Below are positions 52,502 to 59,558 of a stretch of DNA of 64,000 nt, piece after piece (within the stretch, counting starts at the first letter, position 1; each line of letters opens with the position of its first letter). The notes under the pieces were generated by a model. That model was given only the letters and a program-made list of their open reading frames with translations. It was not told where the DNA came from and searched no databases. Source of the stretch: Sphingomonas sp. 35-24ZXX (GTDB taxonomy: Bacteria; Pseudomonadota; Alphaproteobacteria; Sphingomonadales; Sphingomonadaceae); assembly GCF_000786215.1 (NCBI RefSeq), contig NZ_JROG01000004.1:186001-250000 (forward strand), given 5' to 3'. Both the position numbers and the translations under genes were made by a program.

Positions 52502-53319
52502 GAACCCGCTGGTTCGATCGCCCGCTCGAGACGATTGCCATGCTGTGGCACGTGGAGCGCACCGATGGCATTGCGCTGGGCTTTGCCGCGCACGATCGCG
52601 ACCTGACACGCGCGCACGTCGTCTATCACGCCGCCCCCGGCATGCTGCCTTCGGCCATCGAGATGGACGACGGCTTTGATCCGCTGGACATGGATATCGG
52701 CGGGGTGATGAGCCACCGCCTGATCCGCGCCGACGATCTCGATTCCGGGCGTTGGGACCATGCTGCGGTGCGGATCGGTCTGACCGACTGGGTGCGTCCA
52801 GAAGAGGCCGTGCTCTGGTTCTGGCATGGCCATCTGGGTGCGGTGTCGATGCACGGTCAGAGCTTTTCCGCCGAGCTGCGCGGACGCAAGGCGCGGCTGG
52901 ATGAGCCCTATGCGCCCGTCACCTCGCCATCATGCCGCGCGACCTTTTGCGGACCGGGGTGCGGCCTCAGCCGGGCCAGCCACGAACGGATTGTCGAACT
53001 CGCTTCAGCGGGCGAGGACGGCCTGCTGTTCGGTGGTCTCGATGCCGCCGACGCTGGGTCCCATGTCCATGGCAGCCTGCGCTGGATCAGCGGCCCCAAT
53101 GCGGGTCTGGGTGGGCCCGTCATCGCGCAGTATGACGTCGCCCTGCTGGTCGACGCCAGGCTGGCGGCTATCCCGCAGCCAGGGGACCGGGCGCTGCTGA
53201 TCCAGGGTTGCGACAAGTCGTTGACCACCTGCGCCGGACGCTTCGGCAACGCCGCCAACTTCCGCGGCGAGCCGCATCTGCCCGGCAACGACCTGCTGAC
53301 CCGCTTTGCGACCTTCTGA
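52498..53319 (+). CDS. DUF2163 tail hub protein (GTA g13)
   Basis: 273 aa. ATGA overlap with the previous gene. DUF2163 N-terminal part (ERTDGIALGFAAHDRDL) and a C-terminal phage BR0599-like part ending GCDKSLTTCAGRFGNAANFRGEPHLPGNDLL. Four cysteines (SCRATFCGPGC group and CDKSLTTC) fit the iron-sulfur cluster seen in the GTA hub protein of Rhodobacter. It forms the trimeric hub at the distal tail. The length is usual. Confidence 0.87.
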   Translation: MRTRWFDRPLETIAMLWHVERTDGIALGFAAHDRDLTRAHVVYHAAPGMLPSAIEMDDGFDPLDMDIGGVMSHRLIRADDLDSGRWDHAAVRIGLTDWVRPEEAVLWFWHGHLGAVSMHGQSFSAELRGRKARLDEPYAPVTSPSCRATFCGPGCGLSRASHERIVELASAGEDGLLFGGLDAADAGSHVHGSLRWISGPNAGLGGPVIAQYDVALLVDARLAAIPQPGDRALLIQGCDKSLTTCAGRFGNAANFRGEPHLPGNDLLTRFATF

Positions 53320-53320
53320 C

Positions 53321-53734
53321 ATGACCGATGGTGACCGCCTGGCTGTCGCTGCGCTGGGGATGGTGGGCGCGCCGTTCCGGATGCATGGTCGCGATCCCGA
53401 AACCGGGCTGGATTGTGTCGGGCTGGTCGCAGCCGCGCTGGAGGGCATCGGCCGGTCAGTCGATGTGCCGGCTGACTATCGGTTGCGTGGCGGATCGCTG
53501 CCGCGGTTCGACGGTTGGGCACGGGCGGCAGGGCTGGAACCGCTCGGCGACGCTGTGCCCGCCAGAGCCGGCGATGTCCTGCTGTGCGAAGTCGCGCCGC
53601 TGCAGTTCCATGTGATGATCGATGCCGGGGACCGGATGGTCCACGCGCACATCGCACTCGGCCGGGTCGTTGCCAGTCCTGCGCCTGCGCCCTGGCCGGT
53701 CCGGCGGCGCTGGCGGCTTCAGCAAAAGGGTTGA
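53321..53734 (+). CDS. NlpC/P60 cell-wall peptidase of GTA tail (g14)
   Basis: 137 aa. Catalytic Cys32 in GLDCVGLVAAAL and His97 in PLQFHVMIDAG, the conserved pair of NlpC/P60 peptidases. RYR-like DYRLRGG and AGDVLLCEV are also typical. It presumably opens peptidoglycan during DNA delivery. Start at ATG 53321, one base after the hub stop; an upstream TTG at 53306 would overlap the hub. Confidence 0.88.
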   Translation: MTDGDRLAVAALGMVGAPFRMHGRDPETGLDCVGLVAAALEGIGRSVDVPADYRLRGGSLPRFDGWARAAGLEPLGDAVPARAGDVLLCEVAPLQFHVMIDAGDRMVHAHIALGRVVASPAPAPWPVRRRWRLQQKG

Positions 53735-53736
53735 TC

Positions 53737-55929
53737 ATGGCTACATTGGTGTTGAGCACGGTGGGGACGCTGGTCGGCGGACCGCTGGGCGGCGCGCTGG
53801 GCGCCCTGATCGGACGTACCATCGACCAGACAGTGCTGTTTCGGCCGAAGGATCGCGAGGGGCCCCGGCTGACCGACCTTGCCGTGCAAAGCTCGCAATA
53901 CGGCAGCGCAGTGGCCCGCGTGCATGGGCGCGTGAGGATCGCAGGCACCGTCATCTGGGCGACCGATCTCAAGGAAAGGCGCATCCGCGAAGGCGGCGGC
54001 AAGGGCAGGCCGGGGACCACGCGGTACAGCTACTCGGTGTCGTTTGCCGTGGCGCTATCGTCGCGTCCGATCGCCGGGGTGGGCCGGATCTGGGCCGAAG
54101 GCAATCTGCTGCGCGGTCAGGATGGCGTGTTTACCAGCGAGACGGGCTTTCGATTGCATCACGGCCATGGCGATCAGCCGTGCGATCCGCTGATCGCTGC
54201 CGCCGAGGGCATGGACATGTGCCCCGCCTATCGCGGCCTTGCTTACGCGGTGTTCGAGGACATGGCGCTGGAGGAGTTCGGCAACCGGATTCCTTCGCTG
54301 ACCTTCGAGGTGCTGGCCGACGAGGGCGAGGTGGCACTGGGCCCGCTGGTCGCAGAGATTGCTGGGTCGGAGAGCCCCCCTGCCGGAGGGTTGGGCGTCA
54401 CCGGATGGAGCCTGGCCGCAGCCAGTCGTCGCGAGGCGCTGGAGGCGATCTCGACCGGTTTCCCGCTGGCACTGCGCGACGCGGGCGGTGACGTGCAACC
54501 AGCATGGCGCGAGCTGCCGGACGATGCGGCCGTTCTGATCCCCCGCAGCGCGTTGCTGCCGGCATCGGCGGAGGCGAGCGGACTGTTCCATCACCAGCGG
54601 CTTGCACCGGTGCCGGAAGCGCTGGCGCTGCGCTATTACGAACCCGAGCGCGACTATCAGGCCGGACTCCGCCGCAGCGGCACCAGCGCCAGCGGACACG
54701 CCCGACAGGTCGATGTTCCGGCAGTCATGGAAGCGGGAATGGCGCAGAACCGGGTGGAACGGCTGGCCGGGCTGGCGCGGGATGGGCTGGAGCGGATCGA
54801 GCTGCGTCTGGCGATGATCGACCCTGCCATGCTGCCCGGACGGGCGGTGGAGATCGAGGGGGTCGCCGGTTCGTGGCGCGTGCGGCGCTGGCATTGGTCT
54901 GCCGAGGGCACCGATGTCGAACTTGTCAGCCAGCGGCGCGGGCTGGCCGTCGTACCTGTATCCAGCGATCCGGGACGCAGCATCAATGCGCCCGATGATC
55001 CGATCGGTACCACCCGTTTGGCCCTTTTCGACCTGCCTTCGCCGCTCGACCGGCCGATGGCGCATTCGCATATCGCGCTGGGTGTCGCCGGGGCTTCCGG
55101 GGGATGGCGCGGCGCGCATGTCTATGCGGTCGAAGCGGATGGGTCGCTGGGTGAAGCGCTCGATTTCCTGCGGATCGGAGCTACCATGGGGATGGTCCTT
55201 TCGCCTCTGGGGACGGGCACGCCCCTGCTGCGCGATGATCTCAACACCCTTACCGTCCAGTTGGTGCGCGATGCGCCGTTTGCCCTGGTCAACGCCGATG
55301 ACGACGCTCTGTCGCGCGGGGCCAACATGGCGATGGTCGGTGCAGAGCTGATCCAGTTTGCGCGTGTCCAGGCGCTGGGCGACTGGCAGTTCAGGCTTTC
55401 GGGCCTGTGGCGGGGACGCGCCGGGACCGAAGACGAGATCGCGGGCCATGCCTCCGGCGAGGTGTTCGTGATGGTCAACGAGGCGCTCGGGCTGGTCGAT
55501 CCGGACCGCATCGGTGCTGGCCCGGGCTTTCGCGCGGCTGCACAAGGCAGGGGTGACGATGCGCCGGTGCTTGCGGACCTGCCGCGCCATGGTCGCGCCG
55601 TTCGCCCGCTGTCGCCGGTGCATGGCCGTGTCGAACAGGGCGCAAGCGGGGAGGTGACCATCCGCTGGACGCGCCGCAGCCGCGCCGGCTTTGCGTGGCG
55701 CGACGAGCTCGACGTACCGATCGGCGAGGACATCGAGGCCTATCGCGTGACGGTGCTGGTCGATGGTGTCGTGCGGGCCGACCATGACGTCGCAGAGCTC
55801 GCGCTCACCCTTGATACCGTAACAATGGCCACCCTTCGCGAAGGGGCTCCAACCGTGATCGAGGCTGCCGTCTCCCAGCGCGGCGGATTGGGCCTGTCAC
55901 CACCGTTGCGGCTGTTCCTGCCGCTATGA
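53737..55929 (+). CDS. GTA tail tip/baseplate protein (g15, short form without TIM barrel)
   Basis: 730 aa. The N-terminus MATLVLSTVGTLVGGPLGGA and the SSQYGSAVARVHGRVRIAGTVIWATDL segment are as in g15 megatron proteins of GTAs. YRGLAYAVFEDMALEEFGNRIPSLTFEV and a phage-tail-3 region (about 350-550, EALALRYYEPERDYQAG) follow, then a C-terminal fibronectin-like domain (VTIRWTRRSRAGFAWRDE). Rhodobacter GTA g15 is about 1,300 aa and carries a TIM barrel after the N-terminal region; that part seems absent here. AAAGGG lies seven bases before ATG 53737. Confidence 0.87.
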   Translation: MATLVLSTVGTLVGGPLGGALGALIGRTIDQTVLFRPKDREGPRLTDLAVQSSQYGSAVARVHGRVRIAGTVIWATDLKERRIREGGGKGRPGTTRYSYSVSFAVALSSRPIAGVGRIWAEGNLLRGQDGVFTSETGFRLHHGHGDQPCDPLIAAAEGMDMCPAYRGLAYAVFEDMALEEFGNRIPSLTFEVLADEGEVALGPLVAEIAGSESPPAGGLGVTGWSLAAASRREALEAISTGFPLALRDAGGDVQPAWRELPDDAAVLIPRSALLPASAEASGLFHHQRLAPVPEALALRYYEPERDYQAGLRRSGTSASGHARQVDVPAVMEAGMAQNRVERLAGLARDGLERIELRLAMIDPAMLPGRAVEIEGVAGSWRVRRWHWSAEGTDVELVSQRRGLAVVPVSSDPGRSINAPDDPIGTTRLALFDLPSPLDRPMAHSHIALGVAGASGGWRGAHVYAVEADGSLGEALDFLRIGATMGMVLSPLGTGTPLLRDDLNTLTVQLVRDAPFALVNADDDALSRGANMAMVGAELIQFARVQALGDWQFRLSGLWRGRAGTEDEIAGHASGEVFVMVNEALGLVDPDRIGAGPGFRAAAQGRGDDAPVLADLPRHGRAVRPLSPVHGRVEQGASGEVTIRWTRRSRAGFAWRDELDVPIGEDIEAYRVTVLVDGVVRADHDVAELALTLDTVTMATLREGAPTVIEAAVSQRGGLGLSPPLRLFLPL

Positions 55930-55963
55930 TCTCTTTGGTCCTGTTGCCTCAAGGAAGCCTGTC

Positions 55964-56407
55964 ATGTCGCACACCCCCAATTTTGCTCTGCCCTTGCTGT
56001 TCAGCGCGCAGGCTCAGAAAGAGATCACGCACAACGAGGCGCTGGTGCTGATTGATGCACTGCTGCCCGGCGTGGTCATGGCGCAGGCCAATGACCCTTC
56101 CGGGCTCACGCCCTTGTCCGGGCAGGCCTGGATCGTCGGGAGTGCACCGGTTGCGGCATGGGCAGGTCGGGCATCGAATATTGCCGTGTATACCGAGGGC
56201 GGCTGGCGGTTTGCGCCGCCGGTGGCAGGGATGCGGCTGTTCGATCGTGCCGCCAATGTCGTGCGTCGCCATGATGGGACGGCCTGGGTCGCCAGCTCCG
56301 CGATCAGCGAACCGACGGGCGGCGCAATGGTCGATGCAGAGGCCCGCGCGACGCTGGGCGCTGTCCTGACGGCCTTGCGGCAGATGGGCCTGCTGCCCGT
56401 TACATGA
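55964..56407 (+). CDS. DUF2793 domain protein (GTA-associated, fibre/needle-like)
   Basis: 147 aa. SHTPNFALPLLFSAQAQKEITHNEALVLIDALL is the unmistakable start of DUF2793, found at the end of GTA and prophage tail operons of alphaproteobacteria. RASNIAVYTEGGWRFAPPVAGMRLFDRAA completes it. A C-terminal coiled piece (DAEARATLGAVLTALRQMGLLP) may trimerise. AAGGAA precedes the ATG. It is the last gene of the cluster on this strand. The function in the particle is not known. Confidence 0.82.
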   Translation: MSHTPNFALPLLFSAQAQKEITHNEALVLIDALLPGVVMAQANDPSGLTPLSGQAWIVGSAPVAAWAGRASNIAVYTEGGWRFAPPVAGMRLFDRAANVVRRHDGTAWVASSAISEPTGGAMVDAEARATLGAVLTALRQMGLLPVT

Positions 56408-56628
56408 TTGATCTCACGTACAATATAGGACATGATTCGGCGTGTTACCCGCGTTGGGCGCAAAGCAACCGATCGTGCCCCGGGCAGCGTCATTTTTTGT
56501 CTGGCACCCCCTGAAATGGCGACATTTCGGCAACACTCGGGCTAAAACCAAGCTTGCGCGTGCAGGTTGATGGCGTTAGTAACGTTGCCGAGTTGTCGTT
56601 CCAAATCCTAATTATAAGGGGAATAAAC

Positions 56629-57747
56629 ATGCGCAAGTTAGTCATTGGACTGGCATTGGCATCTACCGCCCTGACCACGCCGGCCTTCGCCCGTGACGGT
56701 CAGTGGTATGTCGGCGTCGAAGGTGGCGCCATGATCGTCGAGGACATCGAATTCGATGTCGGCGCTCTGAGCAACGCCACTATCGTCGATTCGGACACCG
56801 GCTATGACCTCGGTGCGATCGTCGGTTACGACTTCGGTCCGTTCCGCATGGAAGCCGAAGTCAGCTATCGCGAAGCCGACCTCACCGACGTCCAGTCGCA
56901 GGTCGCTCTGTCGCGCGGACCCGGCGTTGGTCCCCTCGTTGGCCGTTCGGCAGCAGTTGGCTCGGCCAACGCTCTGTCGTTCATGCTCAACGGCTTGATC
57001 GATTTCGGTCCCGATGATGGCCTTCAGGGCTTCGTCGGCGGCGGTGTCGGCGTTGCTCGTACCGACATGACCATCGCAGCGACCCGTCCGGGCCGCGCGG
57101 CGTTCATCAACGATTCGGACACCGGCTTTGCATGGCAGGTTCTGGCCGGCATCCGCGCACCGATCAGCGACAGCTGGGACGTGGGTCTGAAGTATCGCTT
57201 CTTCAACAGCGACTCGGTCAGCCTGATCGACGTCGGTGGTCGCGATTTCGATGGCCGCTTCCGCAGCCACTCGATCCTGGGCAGCATCATCTACAACTTC
57301 GGTGGTGAAGAAGCGGCTCCGCCGCCGCCTCCCCCGCCGCCGCCGCCCCCGCCGCCGCCGCCTCCCCCGCCTCCTCCGCCGCCGCCTCCGCCGGTTTGCG
57401 AGAAGGGTCCGTACATCGTGTTCTTCGACTTCGACAAGTCGAACATCACGCCGGAAGCAGCGACCATTCTGGACAACGCCGTGGCAGCCTATGGCAGCTG
57501 TGGTTCGGTTCCGGTCATGCTCGCAGGTCACGCCGACCGTTCGGGTGCAGCCACGTACAACGTCGGTCTGTCCCAGCGTCGCGCCGAATCCGTCAAGGCC
57601 TACCTGGTCTCGCGGAACATCCCGGCTGCTGCCATCAGCACCCAGGCATTCGGCGAAACCAAGAACCGCGTTCAGACCGCCGATGGCGTTCGCGAACTGC
57701 AGAACCGTCGCGTGGAAATCACGTACGGTCCGGGTTCGGGCATGTAA
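56629..57747 (+). CDS. ompA: OmpA family outer-membrane protein with polyproline linker
   Basis: 372 aa. Signal peptide ends TTPAFA. An eight-stranded OmpA-like barrel (about 22-215) is followed by 25 consecutive prolines and an OmpA_C peptidoglycan-binding domain: FDFDKSNITPEAATILD, GHADRSGAATYNVGLSQRRAESV, and LQNRRVEI with the Arg that holds diaminopimelate. Codon use differs from neighbours (many GTT, CGT, GGT), as in highly expressed genes. AAGGGGA lies seven bases before ATG 56629. The 220 bases upstream hold no confident promoter. A strong terminator follows. Confidence 0.93.
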   Translation: MRKLVIGLALASTALTTPAFARDGQWYVGVEGGAMIVEDIEFDVGALSNATIVDSDTGYDLGAIVGYDFGPFRMEAEVSYREADLTDVQSQVALSRGPGVGPLVGRSAAVGSANALSFMLNGLIDFGPDDGLQGFVGGGVGVARTDMTIAATRPGRAAFINDSDTGFAWQVLAGIRAPISDSWDVGLKYRFFNSDSVSLIDVGGRDFDGRFRSHSILGSIIYNFGGEEAAPPPPPPPPPPPPPPPPPPPPPPPPPVCEKGPYIVFFDFDKSNITPEAATILDNAVAAYGSCGSVPVMLAGHADRSGAATYNVGLSQRRAESVKAYLVSRNIPAAAISTQAFGETKNRVQTADGVRELQNRRVEITYGPGSGM

Positions 57748-57784
57748 GCCATTTTCCGGACTTTCGGGTCTGGAATGCAAAAGA

Positions 57785-57813
57785 GGGTCGGTCTTCGGAC
57801 CGGCCCTTTTTTT
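57785..57813 (+). terminator. Intrinsic terminator of ompA
   Basis: GGGTCGGTC (57785-57793), TTCG loop, GACCGGCCC (57798-57806; one G-T pair), then seven T. It lies 38 bases past the ompA stop. Confidence 0.9.
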
Positions 57814-57888
57814 GTGCGCTGAGGCGCGGCCGGGCGTGTTGCTGCGCGATTGCTTGCCGGACGGCCAGCCAGGGCTTATGTAAGAGCC

Positions 57889-58230
57889 ATGGACACCCTA
57901 GCGAACGAAGCCATCATCCTCACCCCCAGCGCGGCCCGCCGCGTGGCCGCCATTGCCGCCAAGCAGGGGAAGCCGGCCATTCTGCGCCTTTCGGTGGAAG
58001 GTGGCGGCTGTTCCGGCTTCCAGTATCGCTTCGGCCTTGCCGACGCCCCTGAGGCGGGGGATACGGTCGCGGTGCAGGACGATGTCTCGCTTGTCGTCGA
58101 CGAGATGAGCCTCGATCTGGTCCGCGGCAGCGCGGTCGATTTCGTGGAATCGCTGGGTGGTGCTGCCTTTCAGGTCACCAATCCCAATGCCGCTTCCGGT
58201 TGTGGATGTGGCTCGAGCTTTTCCATCTGA
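57889..58230 (+). CDS. erpA: Iron-sulfur cluster assembly A-type carrier (ErpA/IscA)
   Basis: 113 aa. IILTPSAARRVAAIAAKQ and LRLSVEGGGCSGFQYRFGL (first conserved Cys) with the C-terminal pair ASGCGCGSSFSI (Cys-Gly-Cys) give the three-cysteine pattern of A-type carriers that deliver Fe-S clusters to client proteins. The longer frame from 57850 has no supporting ribosome site; ATG 57889 is typical for the family. The gene symbol is by similarity, IscA being the alternative. Confidence 0.88.
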   Translation: MDTLANEAIILTPSAARRVAAIAAKQGKPAILRLSVEGGGCSGFQYRFGLADAPEAGDTVAVQDDVSLVVDEMSLDLVRGSAVDFVESLGGAAFQVTNPNAASGCGCGSSFSI

Positions 58231-58421
58231 CCGGGCCCGCTGCCGGCTGGAGTGGAACCTGCTCAGCCTTGCAACGTAATGCAGAGCGATGCGGCCTGAT
58301 GCGGCCGTTGCGGGGGCCTATCCATGTTCATCACTTTCCATGATGGTCTGCGGAATTTCCGCCCTGTCGCAGCGGTCCGTGATCCGGCCCGGCCCACTCC
58401 TGTCGTGAAAGTCAAAGCCCT

Positions 58422-59537
58422 GTGATTGATCCGTCTTCTGCACAGCCCGAGCCTGGGCACGACAACCCTCGTCGCGAAGCGATGATCCCGGTGGAATTGG
58501 CGAACAAGATGCCGCCTCCCGGGCAGGTTGCGGCCATTACCCTGACGATCCTGGGGATCATCGGAATTGCTTGGCTGCTGGTCGAACTTACCCAGTTCCT
58601 GCTGCTCGTGTTTGCCGCGCTGGTGCTCGCTGCCGTCTTCTCGTCCATGGCCCGGCGGGTCTGCCGGCTGACGGGAATGAAACGGGGGCCGGCGCTGGCG
58701 ATCTCGGTGTTTCTGCTGCTGGCGGTCTTTTCGGGTGCGTTCACGCTGTTCGGTTCGCAGATCGCCAGCGAGTTCGACACGATCCAGCAAAGCATCCCGC
58801 CTGCGATCGACCGCGTGGAATCGCAGCTCAACGATATCGGATTGGGCGATCAGGCGCGCCAGATCGTGCGTCAGGGCAGTGGCGACCTTTCCAGCCTGGC
58901 CTCGCGCCTAGGTGGCTTCGCCATGACCGCGACGAACGGCATCGCCAATTTCGTTCTGGTCTTTGTCGGCGCCATCTTCATTGCCAGTGACCCGCAGGTC
59001 TATCGGCGGGGTCTGCTGTTGCTGATGCCGGCCAAGGCCGAGCCGCCCGTCGGAGCGGCGCTGGATGATGCTTCGCGCGGTCTGCGCGGATGGATGATGG
59101 GCCAGGCGGTGTCGTCGGTCGTCGTCGCGCTTCTCACTGGAGGCGGGCTCTGGGTCCTCGATGTACCGGCCGCCGGCGGCCTGGGCATCATCGCAGGGCT
59201 GCTCGACATCATTCCGATGGTCGGGCCCGTGATTGCCGGCATCCCTGCCGTTCTGCTCGCCTTCACGGTCTCGCCGACCACCGCATTGTGGACCGTGGGC
59301 CTGTTCCTGCTCGTTCAGCAGCTGCAGGGCAATTTCCTCCAGCCGATGATCCAGAAACAGGCCGTGGACGTGCCGCCTGCCGTGCTGCTGTTCGCGGTCG
59401 TGGCCGCGGGCTTGGTCTTCGGTTTCCTGGGCGTGCTGCTGTCAGCCCCACTGACCGTGGTGATCTACGTGATGGTGCAGCGGCTGTACGTCAAGACGAT
59501 GCTGGGCAAGCCGATCCGCATCGCCGGGCAGGAGTGA
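58422..59537 (+). CDS. AI-2E family transporter (membrane permease)
   Basis: 371 aa with about eight membrane helices. LLDIIPMVGPVIAGIPAVLLAF and FLQPMIQKQAVDVPPAVLLFAVVAAGLVFGFLGVLLSAPL are the signature of this family (also UPF0118), some members of which export autoinducer-2 or ions. The start is GTG 58422 or ATG 58482. The 190 bases upstream hold nothing recognisable. Convergent with ftsK. Confidence 0.87.
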   Translation: MIDPSSAQPEPGHDNPRREAMIPVELANKMPPPGQVAAITLTILGIIGIAWLLVELTQFLLLVFAALVLAAVFSSMARRVCRLTGMKRGPALAISVFLLLAVFSGAFTLFGSQIASEFDTIQQSIPPAIDRVESQLNDIGLGDQARQIVRQGSGDLSSLASRLGGFAMTATNGIANFVLVFVGAIFIASDPQVYRRGLLLLMPAKAEPPVGAALDDASRGLRGWMMGQAVSSVVVALLTGGGLWVLDVPAAGGLGIIAGLLDIIPMVGPVIAGIPAVLLAFTVSPTTALWTVGLFLLVQQLQGNFLQPMIQKQAVDVPPAVLLFAVVAAGLVFGFLGVLLSAPLTVVIYVMVQRLYVKTMLGKPIRIAGQE

Positions 59538-59558
59538 TCCTGCCCCGGCGGTGGGACA

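Noticed and set aside
40622-56407. Prophage instead of GTA
   Set aside because: No integrase, repressor, replication, lysis or attachment sites in the window; GTA-specific g10/g10.1/DUF2460/DUF2163/g15 order.
56585-56614. Promoter TTGCCG-N18-TAATTA before ompA
   Set aside because: The -10 would directly touch the ribosome site, leaving almost no leader.
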